Shown here: piece by piece, positions 12,401 to 26,800 of the stretch
Numbering within the stretch: position 1 is the stretch's first letter
Layout of the letters: each line of letters starts with the position of its first letter
Assembly: GCA_916613615.1 (NCBI GenBank)
Contig: OU744724.1
Span: forward strand, 24,724,171 to 24,788,170
Length of the DNA: 64,000 bases
From: Steromphala cineraria
Lineage: Eukaryota; Mollusca; Gastropoda; Trochida; Trochidae
Direction of reading: 5' to 3'
Notes under the pieces: generated by a model
The model's input: the letters and a program-made list of their open reading frames with translations, nothing else
Databases searched by the model: none
Told to the model about the DNA's origin: nothing
Translations under genes and position numbers: made by a program

Positions 12401-15400
12401 TGAGCAAATAAATCAAATTTAAGCAAACGCGAGACCTTTGTTTGCTTCAGAAATATATAAAAGTGTTTCGCAAAGCTTCTGGGAGCAGTTTTATGTATCA
12501 CAACCCTATTAAAATTACTTTGAAAATTGAAGTGACCATGAATTATCCCCCTTGTAAAAGGGCAATTTAATAAAAATTAAGCAAACGCGAGACTTTTTTT
12601 TGCTTCAGAAATATATAAAACTACTTCGCAAAGCTTCTGGGAACAATTTTATGTATCACAACCCTAAAAAAGTTACTTTGAAAATTGAAGTGACCTTGAA
12701 ATTTGCCCCTTTAAAATGAGCAAATAAATCAAATTTAAGCAAACGCGAGACCTTTTTTTTGCTTCAGAAATATATAAAAGTGTTTCGCAAAGCTTCTGGG
12801 AGCAGTTTTATGTATCACAACCCTATTAAAATTACTTTGAAAATTGAAGTGACCATGAATTATCCCCCTTGTAAAAGGGCAATTTAATAAAAATTAAGCA
12901 AACGCGAGACTTTTTTTTGCTTCAGAAATATATAAAACTACTTCGCAAAGCTTCTGGGAACAATTTTATATATCACAACCCTAAAAAAGTTACTTTGAAA
13001 ATTGAAGTGACCTTGAAATTTGCCCCTTTAAAATGAGCAAATAAATCAAATTTAAGCAAACGCGAGACCTTTTTTTGCTTCAGAAATATATAAAAGTGTT
13101 TCGCAAAGCTTCTGGGAGCAGTTTTATGTATCACAACCCTATTAAAATTACTTTGAAAATTGAAGTGACCATGAATTATCCCCCTTGTAAAAGGGCAATT
13201 TAATAAAAATTAAGCAAACGCGAGACTTTTTTTTGCTTCAGAAATATATAAAACTACTTCGCAAAGCTTCTGGGAACAATTTTATGTATCACAACCCTAA
13301 AAAAGTTACTTTGAAAATTGAAGTGACCTTGAAATTTGCCCCTTTAAAATGAGCAAATAAATCAAATTTAAGCAAACGCGAGACCTTTTTTTGCTTCAGA
13401 AATATATAAAAGTGTTTCGCAAAGCTTCTGGGAGCAGTTTTATGTATCACAACCCTATTAAAATTACTTTGAAAATTGAAGTGACCATGAATTATCCCCC
13501 TTGTAAAAGGGCAATTTAATAAAAATTAAGCAAACGCGAGACTTTTTTTTGCTTCAGAAATATATAAAACTACTTCGCAAAGCTTCTGGGAACAATTTTA
13601 TGTATCACAACCCTAAAAAAGTTACTTTGAAAATTGAAGTGACCTTGAAATTTGCCCCTTTAAAATGAGCAAATAAATCAAATTTAAGCAAACGCGAGAC
13701 CTTTTTTTGCTTCAGAAATATATAAAAGTGTTTCGCAAAGCTTCTGGGAGCAGTTTTATGTATCACAACCCTATTAAAATTACTTTGAAAATTGAAGTGA
13801 CCATGAATTATCCCCCTTGTAAAAGGGCAATTTAATAAAAATTAAGCAAACGCGAGACTTTTTTTTGCTTCAGAAATATATAAAACTACTTCGCAAAGCT
13901 TCTGGGAACAATTTTATGTATCACAACCCTAAAAAAGTTACTTTGAAAATTGAAGTGACCTTGAAATTTGCCCCTTTAAAATGAGCAAATAAATCAAATT
14001 TAAGCAAACGCGAGACCTTTTTTTGCTTCAGAAATATATAAAAGTGTTTCGCAAAGCTTCTGGGAGCAGTTTTATGTATCACAACCCTATTAAAATTACT
14101 TTGAAAATTGAAGTGACCATGAATTATCTCCCTTGTAAAAGGGCAATTTAATAAAAAATTAAGCAAACGCGAGACTTTTTTTTGCTTCAGAAATATATAA
14201 AACTACTTCGCAAAGCTTCTGGGAACAATTTTATGTATCACAACCCTAAAAAAGTTACTTTGAAAATTGAAGTGACCTTGAAATTTGCCCCTTTAAAATG
14301 AGCAAATAAATCAAATTTAAGCAAACGCGAGACCTTTTTTTGCTTCAGAAATATATAAAAGTGTTTCGCAAAGCTTCTGGGAGCAGTTTTATGTATCACA
14401 ACCCTATTAAAATTACTTTGAAAATTGAAGTGACCATGAATTATCCCTCTTGTAAAAGGGCAATTTAATAAAAATTAAGCAAACGCGAGACTTTTTTTTT
14501 GCTTCAGAAATATATAAAACTACTTCGCAAAGCTTCTGGGAACAATTTTATGTATCACAACCCTAAAAAAGTTACTTTGAAAATTGAAGTGACCTTGAAA
14601 TTTGCCCCTTTAAAATGAGCAAATAAATCAAATTTAAGCAAACGCGAGACCTTTTTTTGCTTCAGAAATATATAAAAGTGTTTCGCAAAGCTTCTGGGAG
14701 CAGTTTTATGTATCACAACCCTATTAAAATTACTTTGAAAATTGAAGTGACCATGAATTATCCCCCTTGTAAAAGGGCAATTTAATAAAAATTAAGCAAA
14801 CGCGAGACTTTTTTTGCTTCAGAAATATATAAAACTACTTCGCAAAGCTTCTGGGAACAATTTTATGTATCACAACCCTAAAAAAGTTACTTTGAAAATT
14901 GAAGTGACCTTGAAATTTGCCCCTTTAAAATGAGCAAATAAATCAAATTTAAGCAAACGCGAGACCTTTTTTTGCTTCAGAAATATATAAAAGTGTTTCG
15001 CAAAGCTTCTGGGAGCAGTTTTATGTATCACAACCCTATTAAAACTACTTTGAAAATTGAAGTGACCATGAATTATCCCCCTTGTAAAAGGGCAATTTAA
15101 TAAAAAATTAAGCAAACGCGAGACTTTTTTTTTGCTTCAGAAATATATAAAACTACTTCGCAAAGCTTCTGGGAACAATTTTATGTATCACAACCCTAAA
15201 AAAGTTACTTTGAAAATTGAAGTGACCTTGAAATTTGCCCCTTTAAAATGAGCAAATAAATCAAATTTAAGCAAACGCGAGACCTTTTTTTGCTTCAGAA
15301 ATATATAAAAGTGTTTCGCAAAGCTTCTGGGAGCAGTTTTATGTATCACAACCCTATTAAAATTACTTTGAAAATTGAAGTGACCATGAATTATCCCCCT

Positions 15401-17718
15401 TGTAAAAGGGCAATTTAATAAAAATTAAGCAAACGCGAGACTTTTTTTTGCTTCAGAAATATATAAAACTACTTCGCAAAGCTTCTGGGAACAATTTTAT
15501 GTATCACAACCCTAAAAAAGTTACTTTGAAAATTGAAGTGACCTTGAAATTTGCCCCTTTAAAATGAGCAAATAAATCAAAATTAAGCAAACGCGAGACC
15601 TTTTTTTGCTTCAGAAATATATAAAAGTGTTTCGCAAAGCTTCTGGGAGCAGTTTTATGTATCACAACCCTATTAAAATTACTTTGAAAATTGAAGTGAC
15701 CATGAATTATCCCCCTTGTAAAAGGGCAATTTAATAAAAATTAAGCAAACGCGAGACTTTTTTTTGCTTCAGAAATATATAAAACTACTTCGCAAAGCTT
15801 CTGGGAACAATTTTATGTATCACAACCCTAAAAAAGTTACTTTGAAAATTGAAGTGACCTTGAAATTTGCCCCTTTAAAATGAGCAAATAAATCAAATTT
15901 AAGCAAACGCGAGACCTTTTTTTGCTTCAGAAATATATAAAAGTGTTTCGCAAAGCTTCTGGGAGCAGTTTTATGTATCACAACCCTATTAAAATTACTT
16001 TGAAAATTGAAGTGACCATGAATTATCCCCCTTGTAAAAGGGCAATTTAATAAAAAATTAAGCAAACGCGAGACTTTTTTTTGCTTCAGAAATATATAAA
16101 ACTACTTCGCAAAGCTTCTGGGAACAATTTTATGTATCACAACCCTAAAAAAGTTACTTTGAAAATTGAAGTGACCTTGAAATTTGCCCCTTTAAAATGA
16201 GCAAATAAATCAAATTTAAGCAAACGCGAGACCTTTTTTTGCTTCAGAAATATATAAAAGTGTTTCGCAAAGCTTCTGGGAGCAGTTTTATGTATCACAA
16301 CCCTATTAAAATTACTTTGAAAATTGAAGTGACCATGAATTATCCCCCTTGTAAAAGGGCAATTTGATAAAAATTAAGCAAACGCGAGACTTTTTTTTGC
16401 TTCAGAAATATATAAAACTACTTCGCAAAGCTTCTGGGAACAATTTTATGTATCACAACCCTAAAAAAGTTACTTTGAAAATTGAAGTGACCTTGAAATT
16501 TGCCCCTTTAAAATGAGCAAATAAATCAAAATTAAGCAAACGCGAGACCTTTTTTTTGCTTCAGAAATATATAAAAGTGTTTCGCAAAGCTTCTGGGAGC
16601 AGTTTTATGTATCACAACCCTATAAAAATTACTTTGAAAATTGAAGTGACCATGAATTATCTCCCTTGTAAAAGGGCAATTTAATAAAAATTAAGCAAAC
16701 GCGAGACTTTTTTTTGCTTCAGAAATATATAAAACTACTTCGCAAAGCTTCTGGGAACAATTTTATGTATCACAACCCTAAAAAAGTTACTTTGAAAATT
16801 GAAGTTACCTTGAAATTTGCCCCTTTAAAATGAGCAAATAAATCAAATTTAAGCAAACGCGAGACCTTTTTTTGCTTCAGAAATATATAAAAGTGTTTCG
16901 CAAAGCTTCTGGGAGCAGTTTTATGTATCACAACCCTATTAAAATTACTTTGAAAATTGAAGTGACCATGAATTATCCCCCTTGTAAAAGGGCAATTTAA
17001 TAAAAATTAAGCAAACGCGAGACTTTTTTTTGCTTCAGAAATATATAAAACTACTTCGCAAAGCTTCTGGGAACAATTTTATGTATCACAACCCTAAAAA
17101 AGTTACTTTGAAAATTGAAGTGACCTTGAAATTTGCCCCTTTAAAATGAGCAAATAAATCAAATTTAAGCAAACGCGAGACCTTTTTTTGCTTCAGAAAT
17201 ATATAAAAGTGTTTCGCAAAGCTTCTGGGAGCAGTTTTATGTATCACAACCCTATTAAAATTACTTTGAAAATTGAAGTGACCATGAATTATCCCCCTTG
17301 TAAAAGGGCAATTTAATAAAAAATTAAGCAAACGCGAGACTTTTTTTTGCTTCAGAAATATATAAAACTACTTCGCAAAGCTTCTGGGAACAATTTTATG
17401 TATCACAACCCTAAAAAAGTTACTTTGAAAATTGAAGTGACCTTGAAATTTGCCCCTTTAAAATGAGCAAATAAATCAAATTTAAGCAAACGCGAGACCT
17501 TTTTTTGCTTCAGAAATATATAAAAGTGTTTCGCAAAGCTTCTGGGAGCAGTTTTATGTATCACAACCCTATTAAAATTACTTTGAAAATTGAAGTGACC
17601 ATGAATTATCCCCCTTGTAAAAGGGCAATTTAATAAAAATTAAGCAAACGCGAGACTTTTTTTTGCTTCAGAAATATATAAAACTACTTCGCAAAGCTTC
17701 TGGGAACAATTTTATGTA

Positions 17719-18135
17719 TCACAACCCTAAAAAAGTTACTTTGAAAATTGAAGTGACCTTGAAATTTGCCCCTTTAAAATGAGCAAATAAATCAAATTTA
17801 AGCAAACGCGAGACCTTTTTTTGCTTCAGAAATATATAAAAGTGTTTCGCAAAGCTTCTGGGAGCAGTTTTATGTATCACAACCCTATTAAAATTACTTT
17901 GAAAATTGAAGTGACCATGAATTATCTCCCTTGTAAAAGGGCAATTTAATGAAAAATTAAGCAAACGCGAGACTTTTTTTTGCTTCAGAAATATATAAAA
18001 CTACTTCGCAAAGCTTCTGGGAACAATTTTATGTATCACAACCCTAAAAAAGTTACTTTGAAAATTGAAGTGACCTTGAAATTTGCCCCTTTAAAATGAG
18101 CAAATAAATCAAATTTAAGCAAACGCGAGACGTTT
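17719..18135. repeat. Left copy of a 2213-bp-spaced segmental duplication
   Basis: Two rare variants occur together here: attatctccc in an A monomer at 17921, and gagacgttt instead of gagaccttt in the following B at 18127. The same pair recurs 2213 bp downstream (20134 and 20340), a shift of fourteen monomers plus one base. The A monomer here also has aatgaaaaatt, with an extra base compared with the usual aataaaaatt. The shared variant pair is best explained by duplication of a seven-dimer block. The true ends of the block cannot be placed because its flanks are identical to the general consensus. Confidence 0.75.
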
Positions 18136-19931
18136 TTTTGCTTCAGAAATATATAAAAGTGTTTCGCAAAGCTTCTGGGAGCAGTTTTATGTATCACAAC
18201 CCTATTAAAATTACTTTGAAAATTGAAGTGACCATGAATTATCCCCCTTGTAAAAGGGCAATTTAATAAAAATTAAGCAAACGCGAGACTTTTTTTTGCT
18301 TCAGAAATATATAAAACTACTTCGCAAAGCTTCTGGGAACAATTTTATGTATCACAACCCTAAAAAAGTTACTTTGAAAATTGAAGTGACCTTGAAATTT
18401 GCCCCTTTAAAATGAGCAAATAAATCAAATTTAAGCAAACGCGAGACCTTTTTTTGCTTCAGAAATATATAAAAGTGTTTCGCAAAGCTTCTGGGAGCAG
18501 TTTTATGTATCACAACCCTATTAAAATTACTTTGAAAATTGAAGTGACCATGAATTATCCCCCTTGTAAAAGGGCAATTTAATAAAAATTAAGCAAACGC
18601 GAGACTTTTTTTTGCTTCAGAAATATATAAAACTACTTCGCAAAGCTTCTGGGAACAATTTTATGTATCACAACCCTAAAAAAGTTACTTTGAAAATTGA
18701 AGTGACCTTGAAATTTGCCCCTTTAAAATGAGCAAATAAATCAAATTTAAGCAAACGCGAGACCTTTTTTTGCTTCAGAAATATATAAAAGTGTTTCGCA
18801 AAGCTTCTGGGAGCAGTTTTATGTATCACAACCCTATTAAAATTACTTTGAAAATTGAAGTGACCATGAATTATCCCCCTTGTAAAAGGGCAATTTAATA
18901 AAAATTAAGCAAACGCGAGACTTTTTTTTGCTTCAGAAATATATAAAACTACTTCGCAAAGCTTCTGGGAACAATTTTATGTATCACAACCCTAAAAAAG
19001 TTACTTTGAAAATTGAAGTGACCTTGAAATTTGCCCCTTTAAAATGAGCAAATAAATCAAATTTAAGCAAACGCGAGACCTTTTTTTGCTTCAGAAATAT
19101 ATAAAAGTGTTTCGCAAAGCTTCTGGGAGCAGTTTTATGTATCACAACCCTATTAAAATTACTTTGAAAATTGAAGTGACCATGAATTATCCCCCTTGTA
19201 AAAGGGCAATTTAATAAAAATTAAGCAAACGCGAGACTTTTTTTTGCTTCAGAAATATATAAAACTACTTCGCAAAGCTTCTGGGAACAATTTTATGTAT
19301 CACAACCCTAAAAAAGTTACTTTGAAAATTGAAGTGACCTTGAAATTTGCCCCTTTAAAATGAGCAAATAAATCAAATTTAAGCAAACGCGAGACCTTTT
19401 TTTGCTTCAGAAATATATAAAAGTGTTTCGCAAAGCTTCTGGGAGCAGTTTTATGTATCACAACCCTATTAAAATTACTTTGAAAATTGAAGTGACCATG
19501 AATTATCCCCCTTGTAAAAGGGCAATTTAATAAAAATTAAGCAAACGCGAGACTTTTTTTTGCTTCAGAAATATATAAAACTACTTCGCAAAGCTTCTGG
19601 GAACAATTTTATGTATCACAACCCTAAAAAAGTTACTTTGAAAATTGAAGTGACCTTGAAATTTGCCCCTTTAAAATGAGCAAATAAATCAAATTTAAGC
19701 AAACGCGAGACCTTTTTTTGCTTCAGAAATATATAAAAGTGTTTCGCAAAGCTTCTGGGAGCAGTTTTATGTATCACAACCCTATTAAAATTACTTTGAA
19801 AATTGAAGTGACCATGAATTATCCCCCTTGTAAAAGGGCAATTTAATAAAAATTAAGCAAACGCGAGACTTTTTTTTGCTTCAGAAATATATAAAACTAC
19901 TTCGCAAAGCTTCTGGGAACAATTTTATGTA

Positions 19932-20348
19932 TCACAACCCTAAAAAAGTTACTTTGAAAATTGAAGTGACCTTGAAATTTGCCCCTTTAAAATGAGCAAA
20001 TAAATCAAATTTAAGCAAACGCGAGACCTTTTTTTGCTTCAGAAATATATAAAAGTGTTTCGCAAAGCTTCTGGGAGCAGTTTTATGTATCACGACCCTA
20101 TTAAAATTACTTTGAAAATTGAAGTGACCATGAATTATCTCCCTTGTAAAAGGGCAATTTAATAAAAAATTAAGCAAACGCGAGACTTTTTTTTGCTTCA
20201 GAAATATATAAAACTACTTCGCAAAGCTTCTGGGAACAATTTTATGTATCACAACCCTAAAAAAGTTACTTTGAAAATTGAAGTGACCTTGAAATTTGCC
20301 CCTTTAAAATGAGCAAATAAATCAAATTTAAGCAAACGCGAGACGTTT
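19932..20348. repeat. Right copy of the 2213-bp-spaced segmental duplication
   Basis: This repeats the attatctccc and gagacgttt pair of 17719-18135. Differences from the left copy are small: aataaaaaatt here against aatgaaaaatt there, and a private cacgaccc at about 20091. A further gagacgttt at 29345 has no attatctccc beside it and may be a separate event. Confidence 0.75.
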
Positions 20349-20710
20349 TTTTGCTTCAGAAATATATAAAAGTGTTTCGCAAAGCTTCTGGGAGCAGTTT
20401 TATGTATCACAACCCTATTAAAATTACTTTGAAAATTGAAGTGACCATGAATTATCCCCCTTGTAAAAGGGCAATTTAATAAAAATTAAGCAAACGCGAG
20501 ACTTTTTTTTGCTTCAGAAATATATAAAACTACTTCGCAAAGCTTCTGGGAACAATTTTATGTATCACAACCCTAAAAAAGTTACTTTGAAAATTGAAGT
20601 GACCTTGAAATTTGCCCCTTTAAAATGAGCAAATAAATCAAATTTAAGCAAACGCGAGACCTTTTTTTGCTTCAGAAATATATAAAAGTGTTTCGCAAAG
20701 CTTCTGGGAA

Positions 20711-20868
20711 CAATTTTATGTATCACAACCCTAAAAAAGTTACTTTGAAAATTGAAGTGACCTTGAAATTTGCCCCTTTAAAATGAGCAAATAAATCAAA
20801 TTTAAGCAAACGCGAGACCTTTTTTTGCTTCAGAAATATATAAAAGTGTTTCGCAAAGCTTCTGGGAG
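20711..20868. repeat. Extra B monomer (B-B junction)
   Basis: A B monomer at 20553-20710 is followed directly by a second B at 20711-20868. The second one has the B head (gggaacaatttt) and the B body (ccctaaaaaagtt, gccccttt). A normal A follows at 20869. Unlike the extra unit at 6322, this is a clean B-B repeat with no visible A-B chimera, so the exchange point lies where the neighbours are the same. These two are the only register changes I found in the left 29.9 kb. Confidence 0.9.
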
Positions 20869-23800
20869 CAGTTTTATGTATCACAACCCTATTAAAATTA
20901 CTTTGAAAATTGAAGTGACCATGAATTATCCCCCTTGTAAAAGGGCAATTTAATAAAAATTAAGCAAACGCGAGACTTTTTTTTGCTTCAGAAATATATA
21001 AAACTACTTCGCAAAGCTTCTGGGAACAATTTTATGTATCACAACCCTAAAAAAGTTACTTTGAAAATTGAAGTGACCTTGAAATTTGCCCCTTTAAAAT
21101 GAGCAAATAAATCAAATTTAAGCAAACGCGAGACCTTTTTTTGCTTCAGAAATATATAAAAGTGTTTCGCAAAGCTTCTGGGAGCAGTTTTATGTATCAC
21201 AACCCTATTAAAATTACTTTGAAAATTGAAGTGACCATGAATTATCCCCCTTGTAAAAGGGCAATTTAATAAAAATTAAGCAAACGCGAGACTTTTTTTT
21301 GCTTCAGAAATATATAAAACTACTTCGCAAAGCTTCTGGGAACAATTTTATGTATCACAACCCTAAAAAAGTTACTTTGAAAATTGAAGTGACCTTGAAA
21401 TTTGCCCCTTTAAAATGAGCAAATAAATCAAATTTAAGCAAACGCGAGACCTTTTTTTGCTTCAGAAATATATAAAAGTGTTTCGCAAAGCTTCTGGGAG
21501 CAGTTTTATGTATCACAACCCTATTAAAATTACTTTGAAAATTGAAGTGACCATGAATTATCCCCCTTGTAAAAGGGCAATTTAATAAAAATTAAGCAAA
21601 CGCGAGACTTTTTTTTGCTTCAGAAATATATAAAACTACTTCGCAAGGTTCTGGGAACAATTTTATGTATCACAACCCTAAAAAAGTTACTTTGAAAATT
21701 GAAGTGACCTTGAAATTTGCCCCTTTAAAATGAGCAAATAAATCAAATTTAAGCAAACGCGAGACCTTTTTTTGCTTCAGAAATATATAAAAGTGTTTCG
21801 CAAAGCTTCTGGGAGCAGTTTTATGTATCACAACCCTATTAAAATTACTTTGAAAATTGAAGTGACCATGAATTATCCCCCTTGTAAAAGGGCAATTTAA
21901 TAAAAATTAAGCAAACGCGAGACTTTTTTTTGCTTCAGAAATATATAAAACTACTTCGCAAAGCTTCTGGGAACAATTTTATGTATCACAACCCTAAAAA
22001 AGTTACTTTGAAAATTGAAGTGACCTTGAAATTTGCCCCTTTAAAATGAGCAAATAAATCAAATTTAAGCAAACGCGAGACCTTTTTTTGCTTCAGAAAT
22101 ATATAAAAGTGTTTCGCAAAGCTTCTGGGAGCAGTTTTATGTATCACAACCCTATTAAAATTACTTTGAAAATTGAAGTGACCATGAATTATCCCCCTTG
22201 TAAAAGGGCAATTTAATAAAAATTAAGCAAACGCGAGACTTTTTTTTGCTTCAGAAATATATAAAACTACTTCGCAAAGCTTCTGGGAACAATTTTATGT
22301 ATCACAACCCTAAAAAAGTTACTTTGAAAATTGAAGTGACCTTGAAATTTGCCCCTTTAAAATGAGCAAATAAATCAAATTTAAGCAAACGCGAGACCTT
22401 TTTTTGCTTCAGAAATATATAAAAGTGTTTCGCAAAGCTTCTGGGAGCAGTTTTATGTATCACAACCCTATTAAAATTACTTTGAAAATTGAAGTGACCA
22501 TGAATTATCCCCCTTGTAAAAGGGCAATTTAATAAAAATTAAGCAAACGCGAGACTTTTTTTTGCTTCAGAAATATATAAAACTACTTCGCAAAGCTTCT
22601 GGGAACAATTTTATGTATCACAACCCTAAAAAAGTTACTTTGAAAATTGAAGTGACCTTGAAAATTGCCCCTTTAAAATGAGCAAATAAATCAAATTTAA
22701 GCAAACGCGAGACCTTTTTTTGCTTCAGAAATATATAAAAGTGTTTCGCAAAGCTTCTGGGAGCAGTTTTATGTATCACAACCCTATTAAAATTACTTTG
22801 AAAATTGAAGTGACCATGAATTATCCCCCTTGTAAAAGGGCAATTTAATAAAAATTAAGCAAACGCGAGACTTTTTTTTGCTTCAGAAATATATAAAACT
22901 ACTTCGCAAAGCTTCTGGGAACAATTTTATGTATCACAACCTCAAAAAAGTTACTTTGAAAATTGAAGTGACCTTGAAATTTGCCCCTTTAAAATGAGCA
23001 AATAAATCAAATTTAAGCAAACGCGAGACCTTTTTTTGCTTCAGAAATATATAAAAGTGTTTCGCAAAGCTTCTGGGAGCAGTTTTATGTATCACAACCC
23101 TATTAAAATTACTTTGAAAATTGAAGTGACCATGAATTATCCCCCTTGTAAAAGGGCAATTTAATAAAAATTAAGCAAACGCGAGACTTTTTTTTGCTTC
23201 AGAAATATATAAAACTACTTCGCAAAGCTTCTGGGAACAATTTTATGTATCACAACCCTAAAAAAGTTACTTTGAAAATTGAAGTGACCTTGAAATTTGC
23301 CCCTTTAAAATGAGCAAATAAATCAAATTTAAGCAAACGCGAGACCTTTTTTTGCTTCAGAAATATATAAAAGTGTTTCGCAAAGCTTCTGGGAGCAGTT
23401 TTATGTATCACAACCCTATTAAAATTACTTTGAAAATTGAAGTGACCATGAATTATCCCCCTTGTAAAAGGGCAATTTAATAAAAATTAAGCAAACGCGA
23501 GACTTTTTTTTGCTTCAGAAATATATAAAACTACTTCGCAAGGTTCTGGGAACAATTTTATGTATCACAACCCTAAAAAAGTTACTTTGAAAATTGAAGT
23601 GACCTTGAAATTTGCCCCTTTAAAATGAGCAAATAAATCAAATTTAAGCAAACGCGAGACCTTTTTTTGCTTCAGAAATATATAAAAGTGTTTCGCAAAG
23701 CTTCTGGGAGCAGTTTTATGTATCACAACCCTATTAAAATTACTTTGAAAATTGAAGTGACCATGAATTTTCCCCCTTGTAAAAGGGCAATTTAATAAAA

Positions 23801-26800
23801 ATTAAGCAAACGCGAGACTTTTTTTTGCTTCAGAAATATATAAAACTACTTCGCAAAGCTTCTGGGAACAATTTTATGTATCACAACCCTAAAAAAGTTA
23901 CTTTGAAAATTGAAGTGACCTTGAAATTTGCCCCTTTAAAATGAGCAAATAAATCAAATTTAAGCAAACGCGAGACCTTTTTTTGCTTCAGAAATATATA
24001 AAAGTGTTTCGCAAAGCTTCTGGGAGCAGTTTTATGTATCACAACCCTATTAAAATTACTTTGAAAATTGAAGTGACCATGAATTATCCCCCTTGTAAAA
24101 GGGCAATTTAATAAAAATTAAGCAAACGCGAGACTTTTTTTTGCTTCAGAAATATATAAAACTACTTCGCAAAGCTTCTGGGAACAATTTTATGTATCAC
24201 AACCCTAAAAAAGTTACTTTGAAAATTGAAGTGACCTTGAAATTTGCCCCTTTAAAATGAGCAAATAAATCAAATTTAAGCAAACGCGAGACCTTTTTTT
24301 GCTTCAGAAATATATAAAAGTGTTTCGCAAAGCTTCTGGGAGCAGTTTTATGTATCACAACCCTATTAAAATTACTTTGAAAATTGAAGTGACCATGAAT
24401 TATCCCCCTTGTAAAAGGGCAATTTAATAAAAATTAAGCAAACGCGAGACTTTTTTTTGCTTCAGAAATATATAAAACTACTTCGCAAAGCTTCTGGGAA
24501 CAATTTTATGTATCACAACCCTAAAAAAGTTACTTTGAAAATTGAAGTGACCTTGAAATTTGCCCCTTTAAAATGAGCAAATAAATCAAATTTAAGCAAA
24601 CGCGAGACCTTTTTTTGCTTCAGAAATATATAAAAGTGTTTCGCAAAGCTTCTGGGAGCAGTTTTATGTAACACAACCCTATTAAAATTACTTTGAAAAT
24701 TGAAGTGTTCATGAATTATCCCCCTTGTAAAAGGGCAATTTAATAAAAATTAAGCAAACGCGAGACTTTTTTTTGCTTCAGAAATATATAAAACTACTTC
24801 GCAAAGCTTCTGGGAACAATTTTATGTATCACAACCCTAAAAAAGTTACTTTGAAAATTGAAGTGACCTTGAAATTTGCCCCTTTAAAATGAGCAAATAA
24901 ATCAAATTTAAGCAAACGCGAGACCTTTTTTTGCTTCAGAAATATATAAAAGTGTTTCGCAAAGCTTCTGGGAGCAGTTTTATGTATCACAACCCTATTA
25001 AAATTACTTTGAAAATTGAAGTGACCATGAATTATCCCCCTTGTAAAAGGGCAATTTAATAAAAATTAAGCAAACGCGAGACTTTTTTTTGCTTCAGAAA
25101 TATATAAAACTACTTCGCAAAGCTTCTGGGAACAATTTTATGTATCACAACCCTAAAAAAGTTACTTTGAAAATTGAAGTGACCTTGAAATTTGCCTTTA
25201 AAATGAGCAAATAAATCAAATTTAAGCAAACGCGAGACCTTTTTTTGCTTCAGAAATATATAAAAGTGTTTCGCAAAGCTTCTGGGAGCAGTTTTATGTA
25301 TCACAACCCTATTAAAATTACTTTGAAAATTGAAGTGACCATGAATTATCCCCCTTGTAAAAGGGCAATTTAATAAAAATTAAGCAAACGCGAGACTTTT
25401 TTTTGCTTCAGAAATATATAAAACTACTTCGCAAAGCTTCTGGGAACAATTTTATGTATCACAACCCTAAAAAAGTTACTTTGAAAATTGAAGTGACCTT
25501 GAAATTTGCCCCTTTAAAATGAGCAAATAAATCAAATTTAAGCAAACGCGAGACCTTTTTTTGCTTCAGAAATATATAAAAGTGTTTCGCAAAGCTTCTG
25601 GGAGCAGTTTTATGTATCACAACCCTATTAAAATTACTTTGAAAATTGAAGTGACCATGAATTATCCCCCTTGTAAAAGGGCAATTTAATAAAAATTAAG
25701 CAAACGCGAGACTTTTTTTTGCTTCAGAAATATATAAAACTACTTCGCAAAGCTTCTGGGAACAATTTTATGTATCACAACCCTAAAAAAGTTACTTTGA
25801 AAATTGAAGTGACCTTGAAATTTGCCCCTTTAAAATGAGCAAATAAATCAAATTTAAGCAAACGCGAGACCTTTTTTTGCTTCAGAAATATATAAAAGTG
25901 TTTCGCAAAGCTTCTGGGAGCAGTTTTATGTATCACAACCCTATTAAAATTACTTTGAAAATTGAAGTGACCATGAATTATCCCCCTTGTAAAAGGGCAA
26001 TTTAATAAAAATTAAGCAAACGCGAGACTTTTTTTTGCTTCAGAAATATATAAAACTACTTCGCAAAGCTTCTGGGAACAATTTTATGTATCACAACCCT
26101 AAAAAAGTTACTTTGAAAATTGAAGTGACCTTGAAATTTGCCCCTTTAAAATGAGCAAATAAATCAAATTTAAGCAAACGCAAGACCTTTTTTTGCTTCA
26201 GAAATATATAAAAGTGTTTCGCAAAGCTTCTGGGAGCAGTTTTATGTATCACAACCCTATTAAAATTACTTTGAAAATTGAAGTGACCATGAATTATCCC
26301 CCTTGTAAAAGGGCAATTTAATAAAAATTAAGCAAACGCGAGACTTTTTTTTGCTTCAGAAATATATAAAACTACTTCGCAAAGCTTCTGGGAATAATTT
26401 TATGTATCACAACCCTAAAAAAGTTACTTTGAAAATTGAAGTGACCTTGAAATTTGCCCCTTTAAAATGAGCAAATAAATCAAATTTAAGCAAACGCGAG
26501 ACCTTTTTTTGCTTCAGAAATATATAAAAGTGTTTCGCAAAGCTTCTGGGAGCAGTTTTATGTATCACAACCCTATTAAAATTACTTTGAAAATTGAAGT
26601 GACCATGAACTATCCCCCTTGTAAAAGGGCAATTTAATAAAAATTAAGCAAACGCGAGACTTTTTTTTGCTTCAGAAATATATAAAACTACTTCGCAAAG
26701 CTTCTGGAAACAATTTTATGTATCACAACCCTAAAAAAGTTACTTTGAAAATTGAAGTGACCTTGAAATTTGCCCCTTTAAAATGAGCAAATAAATCAAA

